Below, piece by piece: positions 7,578-14,410 of a stretch of DNA of 23,327 bases. The notes below the pieces were generated by a model, which was not told the origin of the DNA, did no database searches, and was given only the letters and a program-made list of their open reading frames with translations. This DNA is from JBHIKY01 sp042139015 (lineage in GTDB: Bacteria; Bacillota; Bacilli; Bacillales; Marinococcaceae): positions 1 through 23,327 of the forward strand of contig NZ_JBHIKY010000040.1 of NCBI RefSeq assembly GCF_042139015.1, written 5' to 3'. The first letter of the stretch is position 1, and each line of letters starts with the position of its first letter. The translations under genes were made by a program, and so were the position numbers.

Positions 7578-8933
7578 ATGCCTAAAGCAATAAAATTAGA
7601 TTACAGCAATGCCGGATCATTTATTAGTGCAGAGGAGATCAACCAGCTTCAGCCCGCTGTTAAAGCAGCACATCAGGCACTGCATGAGAAAACAGGTGCT
7701 GGCAGTGATTTTCTCGGATGGGTTGATTTACCAGATAATTATGATAAAGAAGAATTTGAGCGGATTGAAAAAGCTGCTGAGAAAATCCGCAGTGATTCCG
7801 ATGTACTGATTGTCATCGGCATAGGCGGCTCTTATCTTGGTGCCAAGGCTGCCATTAAAGGCCTGAGCCACTCCTTCCGCAACCAACTCAGTAAAGAATG
7901 GCGCGGCGGACCAGAGGTTTACTTTGCCGGCCATCAAATCAGCCAATCTTATATTCATGATTTAATGGATATGCTGGAGGGCAAGGACGTATCCATCAAT
8001 GTGATTTCAAAATCCGGTACTACAACAGAACCAGCGCTCGCATTCCGGATCTTTCGCGAGTATCTTGAAAATAAATATGGCAAAGAACAAGCAGCTTCCC
8101 GGATTTATGCAACAACTGACAAAGCAAAGGGCGCTTTAAAGACGCTTGCGGATGAGGAAGGATATGAAACGTTTGTCGTACCAGATGACGTCGGCGGCCG
8201 CTATTCTGTGTTAACCGCGGTCGGACTGCTCCCGATTGCTGCAGCTGGCATTAATATTAAACAAATGATGGCTGGTGCTGCTGATGCCATGAACGAGCTC
8301 GCAAACGATAATCTTTCGGAAAACAATGCCTATCAATACGCTGCTCTTCGCTATGCCCTTTATCAAAAAGGAAAAGCGATTGAACTGCTTGTGAATTATG
8401 AGCCGCGGCTTCACTTTGTTTCTGAATGGTGGAAGCAGCTGTTTGGAGAAAGCGAAGGGAAAGACGGGAAAGGCTTGTTTCCGGCATCCGTTGATTTTTC
8501 AACAGACCTTCATTCAATGGGTCAGTATGTCCAGGAAGGGCGCCGTCATTTGTTTGAAACCGTACTTCAAGTCGAGCATTCCGGTAAGGACATTATAATG
8601 AAAGAAGCAGACAGTGATTTGGACGGCTTAAATTATTTATCCGGCGAGACGATGGACTTTGTAAATAAAAAAGCATTTGAAGGTACTCTTCTTGCCCACA
8701 CCGACGGCAATGTTCCGAATCTAATTATTAATATTCCAGAAATGAACGAGTATTATTTTGGTTACCTTGTGTATTTCTTTGAAAAAGCATGCGCCATCAG
8801 CGGCTACATGCTCGGAGTAAATCCATTTGACCAGCCGGGCGTTGAGGCATATAAGAAAAACATGTTCGCCCTGCTTGGCAAGCCTGGCTTTGAGGAACGA
8901 AAGATTGCCTTAGAAACCCGGTTAAATAAGTAA
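7578..8933 (+). CDS. pgi: Glucose-6-phosphate isomerase
   Basis: The 451-residue protein interconverts glucose-6-phosphate and fructose-6-phosphate in the cytoplasm. Visible family motifs are V-I-G-I-G-G-S-Y-L-G-A-K-A, the phosphate-binding V-I-S-K-S-G-T-T-T-E, V-G-G-R-[YF]-S-V-L-T-A-V-G, and Q-E-G-R-R-H-L-F-E-T-V. The C-terminus has N-P-F-D-Q-P-G-V-E-x-Y-K, whose lysine is the ring-opening residue. Length is that of the short bacterial (Bacillus) type. GGAGGAG precedes ATG 7578; an in-frame TTG at 7545 overlaps the promoter and is rejected. It sits between yuzA and yugN as in B. subtilis. Confidence 0.98.
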   Translation: MPKAIKLDYSNAGSFISAEEINQLQPAVKAAHQALHEKTGAGSDFLGWVDLPDNYDKEEFERIEKAAEKIRSDSDVLIVIGIGGSYLGAKAAIKGLSHSFRNQLSKEWRGGPEVYFAGHQISQSYIHDLMDMLEGKDVSINVISKSGTTTEPALAFRIFREYLENKYGKEQAASRIYATTDKAKGALKTLADEEGYETFVVPDDVGGRYSVLTAVGLLPIAAAGINIKQMMAGAADAMNELANDNLSENNAYQYAALRYALYQKGKAIELLVNYEPRLHFVSEWWKQLFGESEGKDGKGLFPASVDFSTDLHSMGQYVQEGRRHLFETVLQVEHSGKDIIMKEADSDLDGLNYLSGETMDFVNKKAFEGTLLAHTDGNVPNLIINIPEMNEYYFGYLVYFFEKACAISGYMLGVNPFDQPGVEAYKKNMFALLGKPGFEERKIALETRLNK

Positions 8934-8944
8934 TGATTGAACCT

Positions 8945-8972
8945 CTGCCCTGCACTGCCAGGGCAGTTTTTT
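8945..8972 (+). terminator. Terminator of pgi
   Basis: CTGCCCT (8945-8951) pairs with AGGGCAG (8960-8966), followed by six T, 11 bp after the stop codon. Confidence 0.9.
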
Positions 8973-8998
8973 AAAATGACAAGAAAGCTTAGATTTAG

Positions 8999-9139
8999 TT
9001 GTTTTCATCACTGCAGGCGGACGCTTTCCGCGTGGCTTGGTCTCATCCTCCTCAACAAGCTGACACTGCCTGCGGAGTCCTTTTCCTCAAACTATTCCTG
9101 CGACGCACCGGACGTGCTAGCGTCGATGTTGGCCACAGA
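8999..9139. repeat. GC-rich intergenic repeat, copy B
   Basis: This is the second copy of the repeat at 2082-2220, in the same orientation. Both begin with GCAGGCGGACGCTTTCCG and end with GTCGATGTTGGCCACA. The middle third (about 9040-9080) has diverged the most. Apparent ORFs across it are not genes. Nothing else is clear up to the yugN ribosome binding site. Confidence 0.75.
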
Positions 9140-9233
9140 GTGCCATGGAATGAACACAATAACGAGCCTGCTGCATTTTTTCCTGACGACAGGGAAAGGT
9201 AAGAAAAATACTGTCTGAAGGAGTGACAGCGAA

Positions 9234-9632
9234 ATGAAGCAGGTGCAATCGCGCGTCGAAAATCATCAATTTGTACTGTATGATCTTGAGAAAAAGCTGA
9301 AGCCGCTCGGTTACGTTATTGGCAGTGGCTGGGATTATGACCATGGCAGCTTTGATTATCGCATGGCAAATGAAGGAGAGTATCATTTTTTTCGGATTCC
9401 CTTTAAAGCAATCGATGGAGAACTCGAACAAAAAGGAGTCAAAGTAGAACTCGGCTGCCCGTTTTTACTGACCCATAAATATGAGGATGGAATTGACGAA
9501 GAAGTTACAACCTCACATTCCCTGGTGGACCAATTTGCCGAGCCGGAGGATAAGGATGCAGAAATTCCACAGAAATATATCGATATGGGGAAGCGGTTAA
9601 ACAAGGAATTAGAAGAAACACTGCTTCATTGA
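9234..9632 (+). CDS. yugN: YugN-like family protein
   Basis: The 132-residue soluble protein has the family features Y-V-I-G-x-x-W-D-Y-D-H-G-x-F-D-Y (about residues 27-42), F-R-[IL]-P-F-[KR]-A at about 54-60, G-x-P-F-L-L-[TS]-H-K-Y, and an acidic C-terminus ending in L-L-H. It matches B. subtilis YugN over its whole length and holds the same place after pgi. The function is unknown; a small alpha/beta domain is all that can be inferred. AAGGAGTGA precedes ATG 9234. Confidence 0.9.
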   Translation: MKQVQSRVENHQFVLYDLEKKLKPLGYVIGSGWDYDHGSFDYRMANEGEYHFFRIPFKAIDGELEQKGVKVELGCPFLLTHKYEDGIDEEVTTSHSLVDQFAEPEDKDAEIPQKYIDMGKRLNKELEETLLH

Positions 9633-9663
9633 GCAGTGATTTCCGGAGGTCTTAGGAGCCTAA

Positions 9664-9694
9664 AAAAACAGCATCCCTGGAGGTTGCTGTTTTT
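9664..9694 (+). terminator. Terminator of yugN
   Basis: AAAAACAGCA (9664-9673) pairs with TGCTGTTTTT (9685-9694), 31 bp after the yugN stop codon. Confidence 0.88.
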
Positions 9695-9751
9695 ACCACC
9701 CTCTGCTATTGTTTGTAGAGATCAAAAACGAAGGTGTAGGGGAGATTTAAC

Positions 9752-9913
9752 TTGGTACAGGCGATTATTTTCGGTATTGCTATTTTTATCGGCTGGATTG
9801 TAATGGATGTCACAAAGGAAAAACGGCTCCGGAAGGAAAAAGCGGCTGAATCCCTCATTGCCGGGATTGTCGGAGGGATGGGATGGTTTCTGCTCGATTT
9901 ATTGTTTACATAG
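9752..9913 (+). CDS. 53-residue membrane protein, function unknown
   Basis: This short ORF starts at TTG 9752 after GGGGAG at 8 bp spacing and encodes 53 residues. A first membrane helix (about residues 3-18) is followed by a very charged turn rich in Lys, Arg and Glu (19-33) and a second hydrophobic, glycine-rich segment (35-52). That hairpin layout, with positive residues between the helices, suggests both ends face outward. I do not recognise the family. It lies after the yugN terminator and may have its own promoter. The clear ribosome binding site and codon pattern support it; size and the TTG start limit confidence. Confidence 0.65.
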   Translation: MVQAIIFGIAIFIGWIVMDVTKEKRLRKEKAAESLIAGIVGGMGWFLLDLLFT

Positions 9914-9944
9914 CTGGTAATCGAAACGATTGTGTCTAACCTGA

Positions 9945-10285
9945 TTAAAATTCGACCTTATCCTGATTGGTGACAATTAATAATGTTTTTCCTTTGTCTA
10001 GTTCTTCTTCGAGTTTTTGTGCTTTCGATTGATCAAAGCCGATTTCTTTCATTTTTGAGACCAGCTTATCGCTTTTGCCTCTGAAAATGTTCTTCGTTGC
10101 AGTTCCTATACCTGTTACTTTTACTCCGACCTTGTTGGCATCTGTTTTCTTTTTTGTGCGTCTCACATGATCATTGTCGTGGGCGGGATGAAAATATCTT
10201 CATCTCGAACACCTTCCTCACGGAGATGATCTATCGATTCACTTAACGTTTCATCATTGTGGAATAGTTTATATTTTGGTGTCAT
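9945..10285 (-). pseudogene. General stress protein (17M/YflT-like domain), broken by one frameshift
   Basis: From ATG 10285, behind an ideal AAAGGAGG, the frame gives M-T-P-K-Y-K-L-F-H-N-D-E-T-L and runs through G-V-R-D-E-D-I-F, then meets TGA at 10163. The second frame continues as A-H-D-N-D-H-V-R-R-T-K-K-K-T-D-A-N and ends K-T-L-L-I-V-T at 9945. Together they match the general stress protein 17M/YflT pattern (D-[IV]-[YF]-[VI]-L-A-H-D-x-D-R followed by a D-A-N). Adding one base near 10190, in the run CATCCCGCCC, restores a 113-residue protein, the usual family length. It may be a real pseudogene or a base missed in sequencing. The frames overlap as ATGTGA, so a restart at GTG 10166 is possible but would give only the C-terminal part. 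Confidence 0.8.
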
Positions 10286-10387
10286 CTTCAATCGCCTCCT
10301 TTTGAAAAATTACCCTTTAAGGAAATCGAGTAAACTAATGTGGGAAACTTGGTTAAATGCATTCTCTGGGGTAATTAAATTTTCCTC

Positions 10388-10417
10388 TTGATATTTAGGA
10401 AGCTGCCGTTATATAAT
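10388..10417 (+). promoter_or_regulatory. Strong promoter of the original host tRNA-Ala(GGC) gene
   Basis: TTGATA (10388-10393) and a perfect TATAAT (10412-10417) are 18 bp apart, 32 bp before the 5' fragment of the split tRNA. This is the stable-RNA promoter of the host tRNA. After the insertion it would transcribe the 29-nt tRNA stub, 55 nt of element DNA, and then the element's own tRNA-Ala. Confidence 0.75.
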
Positions 10418-10449
10418 ATTTATTGTCGAGTTAAAAATTTTCTAAAGTC

Positions 10450-10478
10450 GGGGCCATAGCTCAGCTGGGAGAGCGTTT
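10450..10478 (+). pseudogene. 5' fragment of split host tRNA-Ala(GGC), nucleotides 1-29
   Basis: GGGGCCATAGCTCAGCTGGG is a 7-nt acceptor strand, TA and most of the D arm; GAGCG then closes the D stem, and TTT begins the anticodon stem. The tRNA stops abruptly here and the sequence changes to AT-rich DNA. The missing part is at 18633-18679. Joined, the two give a 76-nt tRNA-Ala with the G3-U70 identity pair and anticodon GGC. Confidence 0.9.
10467..10478 (+). repeat. Left attachment core (att 1)
   Basis: GGGAGAGCGTTT here is nucleotides 18-29 of the host tRNA, running from the D loop into the anticodon stem. To the left is tRNA, to the right is element DNA beginning ATATTGAAT. Confidence 0.85.
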
Positions 10479-10533
10479 ATATTGAATACACTACCCAGTA
10501 TTTTTAAACCCAAATATGTACTATATTTTTAAT

Positions 10534-10608
10534 GGGGCGTTAGTTCAGCGGGAGAATGCTTCGCTGGCAGCGAAGAGGTCGGGGGTTCGAATCCCCCACG
10601 CTCCACCA
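10534..10608 (+). tRNA. tRNA-Ala(GGC), element-encoded, module 1
   Basis: This 75-nt gene has a complete cloverleaf with encoded CCA. The acceptor strands GGGGCGT/ACGCTCC contain the G3-U70 pair that marks tRNA-Ala. The anticodon stem CTTCG/CGAAG encloses loop CTGGCAG, with anticodon GGC at 10566-10568. The T arm is CGGGGGTTCGAATCCCCC. It differs in many places from the split host tRNA, including the target core: GGGAGAATGCTT instead of GGGAGAGCGTTT. I see no convincing promoter between the att core and the gene, so it probably depends on the host promoter at 10388. It is identical to the copy at 14325. Confidence 0.95.
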
Positions 10609-10619
10609 TACATAACATT

Positions 10620-10662
10620 AACGACATTGTTTTTCGTGTATACGAGAAACAGTGTCGTTTTT
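10620..10662 (+). terminator. Terminator after the module 1 tRNA-Ala
   Basis: AACGACA...TGTCGTT closes a long hairpin with inner CGT/ACG pairs, followed by T residues. The module 2 copy (14411-14453) has changes that keep base pairing (a T-A pair becomes A-T, another T-A becomes T-G), which supports selection on the structure. Confidence 0.85.
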
Positions 10663-10664
10663 AT

Positions 10665-11906
10665 TTACATTATAAGCTTTTTATATTTACCCTTATAACC
10701 ACAAAGTTTTGTAATTGCTCTTTCTAGAAAATAAACTCCTTGTGAATAAACAATAAATTTCGAGTCTTTTGATTTAAAGATATCATTTTTTTTCTGTGGA
10801 TGGATGAGATTGTTTCTACAATCTACAAACATATATACACCATCGTTGTTATATTTTTTTATTATCGTATGGTCTATAAAATTTCCTCTAATATTCCTAG
10901 ATATATTTAATTGGTAGAATAAGAGTCTAAGAATATCTGTTGCACGTAGTTTATTGTAAGCCTCTCTATCTAATATTTGTTCTTGGATTACAAGATAATT
11001 CCAAGCTATCTGTTCTAAAGCGATATGAATTGAAATGATTTTATTTTCCATCATTCCATCCATATTTAATGTGAGATACCATTCTAGCACAACCTCTAGA
11101 ACATCTCTCCATAACTCATCACTTAATTTTTGGGACACTTGTGAAAAAAAAATATTGAAATCATTGATAGCTCCTATTGGAACCCATCCGTAATTGAATT
11201 GGAAAGGATAAATATGACTCTCTTTAATTATGTAATTCTCCCAATTTTTAGCATTATTTTTATAACCAAATTGAATGGGAATGAATACTTTTTGTGCACT
11301 ACAAAAAGATAAGTACCATTCTATTTTTGATACTACTTCTTCAATTTCATACGTCATAAAGCTTTTATTATTTTTTTTTGAAATAGACCCTATGTGAGTA
11401 ATGTCAAATGATCTATTTCTTTTTAGATCATCATAGTGTGTCTCAATATTTTTATCAGGTCTAAATTCAAAATCAATTATCCAATCATCATGTTCAAAGT
11501 GATATTCTGTTTGCTTAAGATAGGTTAATCCAATATGACTACAATTCATTATAAAAAATATGACTCTATCAACCATAGTGTGGTTTGAAGATATTTCATT
11601 TAAATAGAGTGTAAATTCTTGAATTTCATCATAATTCTCATTTACATAATGGATTTCTGAGCCTCTTTCATATATATGATGATTTTTCTTTGTTTTGATT
11701 TCATAATTTGTTGAAAACAGCTCAATGTTTCCTTTTAAAGGGAATGTGTGCTTAGAATACATTATTATTTCTGGGTAAGGTGAAGTTTGTAACTTAATAT
11801 TTGCGAAGGTAGAAACACTTTCCTGATTACTTATAAATGTAACTTCGTCGTTATAAATATTATATATATCTTCTTTAATTAATTCTGTATATAAAGAATT
11901 TTTCAT
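10665..11906 (-). CDS. HEPN-like (ApeA-type) candidate RNase, probable phage-defence cargo
   Basis: The 413-residue protein has an N-terminal beta-rich region (about 1-270) and an alpha-helical C-terminal part. The latter contains E-Q-I-A-W-N-Y-L, then C-R-N-N-L-I-H-P with Arg364 and His369, the R-x4-H catalytic motif of HEPN ribonucleases. A long N-terminal sensor region plus a C-terminal HEPN bundle recalls ApeA-type abortive-infection proteins; the relation is by layout and motif, not by a search. There is no signal peptide or membrane helix. I use ATG 11906, with GGGG upstream; an in-frame GTG at 11921 overlaps that site. It is divergent from the HD-domain gene. A scar in module 2 shows that both genes once sat there too. 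The very AT-rich codon use suggests transfer. Confidence 0.6.
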   Translation of the reverse strand: MKNSLYTELIKEDIYNIYNDEVTFISNQESVSTFANIKLQTSPYPEIIMYSKHTFPLKGNIELFSTNYEIKTKKNHHIYERGSEIHYVNENYDEIQEFTLYLNEISSNHTMVDRVIFFIMNCSHIGLTYLKQTEYHFEHDDWIIDFEFRPDKNIETHYDDLKRNRSFDITHIGSISKKNNKSFMTYEIEEVVSKIEWYLSFCSAQKVFIPIQFGYKNNAKNWENYIIKESHIYPFQFNYGWVPIGAINDFNIFFSQVSQKLSDELWRDVLEVVLEWYLTLNMDGMMENKIISIHIALEQIAWNYLVIQEQILDREAYNKLRATDILRLLFYQLNISRNIRGNFIDHTIIKKYNNDGVYMFVDCRNNLIHPQKKNDIFKSKDSKFIVYSQGVYFLERAITKLCGYKGKYKKLIM

Positions 11907-12048
11907 AGAATTTAACCCCACACAATATAGAAAATAATTAACCTACAAATGTTAAAAACTTAACTTTATATCATTCTACATTTCTTATTTTAATAATAAT
12001 AGTTGAGATTTAAAAATTTGTGATTATATATTTTGAGGGATTATTCAA

Positions 12049-12075
12049 AATATTTGTAATAATATAACAAATATT
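12049..12075. promoter_or_regulatory. Inverted repeat between the HEPN and HD genes
   Basis: AATATTTGT (12049-12057) and ACAAATATT (12067-12075) form a perfect 9-bp inverted repeat with a 9-bp spacer, 67 bp before the HD-domain gene. It could be an operator for the divergent pair or a leader hairpin. The rest of the 236-bp gap is extremely AT-rich, and I cannot place the promoters reliably. Confidence 0.4.
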
Positions 12076-12142
12076 AAAGGTTTTTCATTTTTTATAGAGA
12101 ATCACTAGTAAAAGATTTTAAATAAAGAGGGGAGTATTTTAA

Positions 12143-13660
12143 ATGGTATATATTACTGATAAGCTAAACAAAAGTATATTAGATCCCATCCATGGATTAA
12201 TTAGAATGTCTGAAGAAGAAATGGAAGTTATTTCTCATGAATTGTTTAATAGACTTAGAAAAATTAAACAAAATACTTTTCTGTACTACGTCTTTCCTTC
12301 AGCAAATCACACTAGGTTTGAGCATTCTATAGGTGTAATGCATTTAGCAAGTGAGATGTTCTTAAATGCTTTTCATAATGCTAATACGTTAAAACAAAAA
12401 AGAGAGAAATATGATTTAAAAGATAATGACAATATCTTAAGAATGGAACAATTAGATAATTTTGAAGAAACTTTTTTAAATTTACGTATTGCTGCCTTAT
12501 TACATGATATAGGGCACGGACCTATGTCTCACTTATTTGATAAATTTGCTCCTAAAAATAGAGATTTTATAAATTTAATTAAAAAAGATGAAAGTCTTTT
12601 AAAAGATGGCGAAAATCTAGGGAAAAAACTTACAGATGCATTTGAAAAAATTCATATAGAACAAATGGAAAAAAAGGTGGAGCATGAATATGTATCTTAT
12701 TATTTTTCATTAATTGTTCTAATAGAAATTGGAATAAGTAATGATCGAATAAAAAAGATTTTAACTATAATGAACGACAAACTTGAATTGTTAGAGACTA
12801 CTATAGAATTTGATGAAGGTTATACATTTCAAATAACGACATTTTTAAATCACATCGTAGCTGGAGCTCCATTAGATTGTGATAGAATGGATTACTTATT
12901 AAGAGATAGTTATTTTACAGGTGTTAAATATGGCACATACGATTTAAACAGATTATTAAAGTCATTATTGCCATTTATAGACACATCACAAAAAAAGGTC
13001 AGGTTGGGAATAAAAAAAAGCGGGCTTCCAGCTATTGAGAATTTTCTGCAAGCAAGGTATGAACTTTATATACAAGTTTATTACCATAAAACAAATCAAG
13101 CCTGTAATACTATGTTGAAGCACGCAACAAGAGATACTAGAAGTCTAGAATTTTTAAAATTTAAAGATCCTAATGATTTAAGAAAAATGTATCTGAAACT
13201 TTCAGACGAATATTTCTTAAAATTAATTAAGGAAGATTTAGAAAAAATTAATAAACTTAATGCGGAGACGATGGAAAATTTATTGAACAGAAAACTATGG
13301 AAAAGAGTGCTTGAAAAATATCCATCGAAAGATGAGGGAGAACATGGAGATATCATGGAAAAGTCTATCTATAAAGCTAAGGATTTAATATTGGAGCAAT
13401 TTCCTATTCTAGAACCATATCTTGGTGTGAATATAATAAATACAAATCCAGTTAAAGATATAGGGGAGAAGGCTGTCTTATTAATAAAAGATGAAGATGA
13501 GAATTATCAGATTGGACAAGAAAACGGTTGGGTTGAAGATTCAATTATATTTCAAGCTTTATCTAAGAAATTTATGGTCGGGAGAATCTATTTGCAAGTG
13601 GATTCTAACGATACGGAAAGTAAGGAGACTTTCCGAAAAGTAAAAAAGGAATTACATTAA
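12143..13660 (+). CDS. HD-domain phosphohydrolase (SAMHD1/dGTPase-like, COG1078 type)
   Basis: The 505-residue protein has a complete HD metal site: His61 in T-R-F-E-H-S-I-G-V, His121-Asp122 in L-L-H-D-I-G-H-G-P, and Asp247 in L-D-C-D-R-M-D-Y-L-L-R-D-S-Y. D-P-I-H-G near the N-terminus is also typical. These match the four metal ligands of SAMHD1-like dNTP triphosphohydrolases, so dNTP hydrolysis is the best guess; other phosphate substrates are possible. It is longer than the usual 430-residue COG1078 protein, with an extra acidic and lysine-rich C-terminal part. GAGGGGAG precedes ATG 12143. In a mobile island beside a HEPN protein, a role in starving phage of nucleotides is plausible but inferred. 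Confidence 0.85.
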   Translation: MVYITDKLNKSILDPIHGLIRMSEEEMEVISHELFNRLRKIKQNTFLYYVFPSANHTRFEHSIGVMHLASEMFLNAFHNANTLKQKREKYDLKDNDNILRMEQLDNFEETFLNLRIAALLHDIGHGPMSHLFDKFAPKNRDFINLIKKDESLLKDGENLGKKLTDAFEKIHIEQMEKKVEHEYVSYYFSLIVLIEIGISNDRIKKILTIMNDKLELLETTIEFDEGYTFQITTFLNHIVAGAPLDCDRMDYLLRDSYFTGVKYGTYDLNRLLKSLLPFIDTSQKKVRLGIKKSGLPAIENFLQARYELYIQVYYHKTNQACNTMLKHATRDTRSLEFLKFKDPNDLRKMYLKLSDEYFLKLIKEDLEKINKLNAETMENLLNRKLWKRVLEKYPSKDEGEHGDIMEKSIYKAKDLILEQFPILEPYLGVNIINTNPVKDIGEKAVLLIKDEDENYQIGQENGWVEDSIIFQALSKKFMVGRIYLQVDSNDTESKETFRKVKKELH

Positions 13661-13687
13661 GGTTTTAGAGGATAGCCAAGATACGAA

Positions 13688-13728
13688 GTCTGACTCTTAT
13701 AAACATAAGAGTCAGACGAAATTTTTTT
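13688..13728 (+). terminator. Terminator of the HD-domain gene
   Basis: A perfect 13-bp stem, GTCTGACTCTTAT/ATAAGAGTCAGAC (13688-13700 and 13705-13717), with loop AAAC, is followed by a T run. A second perfect hairpin at 13735-13763 (TTATAGGAAAG/CTTTCCTATAA) lies just past the stop of the convergent 73-residue gene and may end that transcript. Confidence 0.88.
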
Positions 13729-13771
13729 ATAGTTTTATAGGAAAGAAAATGACTTTCCTATAATTGCACTT

Positions 13772-13993
13772 TTAATTATCTTTAAATAATTGTTTGAGGT
13801 ATTCTTGTTTTAATACTGGTAAAAGTTCCTCGTTAAATTGCTCATTAAATAACTTTTCAACTTCCTCAAATTGTAAATTCGAAGGGGCAGGGTAAAACAC
13901 ATGCACTTCAAAGAGCTTCGTTCGAAATATATCTTCCTTGACTACACAGTACCCTTTTTTTTCGTGGTCATAATAAATTTCTTTTATCCTCAT
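13772..13993 (-). CDS. 73-residue conserved module-end protein, copy 1
   Basis: This is a small soluble protein beginning M-R-I-K-E-I-Y-Y-D-H-E-K-K-G-Y. It has a beta-rich first half and an acidic helical second half (E-E-V-E-K-L-F). The copy at 18136-18357 differs at only five of 73 residues. It always sits at the right end of a module, pointing away from the att core, while the other cargo varies. That placement suggests a role in the element itself, such as a recombination or directionality factor or a regulator. I do not recognise the family and see no nuclease or recombinase motif. AAAGGTGG precedes ATG 13993; a TATAAT box lies about 35 bp further upstream. Confidence 0.8.
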   Translation of the reverse strand: MRIKEIYYDHEKKGYCVVKEDIFRTKLFEVHVFYPAPSNLQFEEVEKLFNEQFNEELLPVLKQEYLKQLFKDN

Positions 13994-14257
13994 GGCTAAA
14001 TACCACCTTTCGATTATTTAATAACTGAATTATACACTAATAATTCTGAATATTAGGATAAATAATTAAAACCCTACTTTATAAGGATGATTTTGCAAGT
14101 TACTGGACTTTATGTGCTTTTAAAATGAAATCATTTTATTGGGAACGAAAAATAACAAAGCTAGCTTCTCTTTAAATACACTGATTAATCGCTTTGAAAG
14201 AAGAAAATAAATTCCGATAATATTGGAATATTGTGGAAATTGGTTGTGAAATTAAAG
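13994..14257. repeat. Conserved non-coding right end of module 1
   Basis: This AT-rich stretch is nearly the same as 18358-18620. The closest agreement covers the first 170 bp, and the last 14 bp GTGAAATTAAAGGG reach the att core. It contains the perfect inverted repeat AAAATGA-AA-TCATTTT (14122-14137), kept in the other copy with one change that allows a G-U pair. There is no ORF in it. It may hold recombinase binding sites or a small RNA. Confidence 0.8.
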
Positions 14258-14269
14258 GGGAGAGCGTTT
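14258..14269 (+). repeat. Internal attachment core (att 2) between the modules
   Basis: GGGAGAGCGTTT is flanked on the left by the conserved module right end and on the right by the conserved module left end (ATATTGAAT). No tRNA sequence is on either side. This is the junction expected from tandem insertion of two elements. Confidence 0.85.
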
Positions 14270-14324
14270 ATATTGAATGCACTACCCAGTATTTTCCAAC
14301 CCAAATATGTAATATATTTCTAAT

Positions 14325-14399
14325 GGGGCGTTAGTTCAGCGGGAGAATGCTTCGCTGGCAGCGAAGAGGTCGGGGGTTCGAATCCCCCACGCTCCACCA
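14325..14399 (+). tRNA. tRNA-Ala(GGC), element-encoded, module 2
   Basis: All 75 nt are identical to the module 1 copy at 10534-10608, including G3-U70, anticodon GGC (14357-14359) and encoded CCA. The 55 bp between the att core and the gene differ from module 1 at several positions, so the tRNA itself is the more constrained part. No clear promoter lies upstream, and the host tRNA promoter is 3.9 kb away behind a terminator, so this copy may be silent or weakly expressed. Confidence 0.95.
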
Positions 14400-14410
14400 T
14401 ACATAACATC

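Noticed and set aside
8937..9218. Two plus-strand ORFs in the gap after pgi.
   Set aside because: They run through the pgi terminator and the dispersed GC-rich repeat; frames are not conserved between the repeat copies.
10516..10698. A plus-strand ORF of 60 residues across the module 1 tRNA.
   Set aside because: It is an artefact of translating a tRNA gene and its terminator.
12781..12872. The match to 14480-14570 as a short functional repeat.
   Set aside because: It lies inside the HD-domain coding sequence, and the second copy has a frameshift and joins a scrap of the HEPN gene, so it is a deletion scar.
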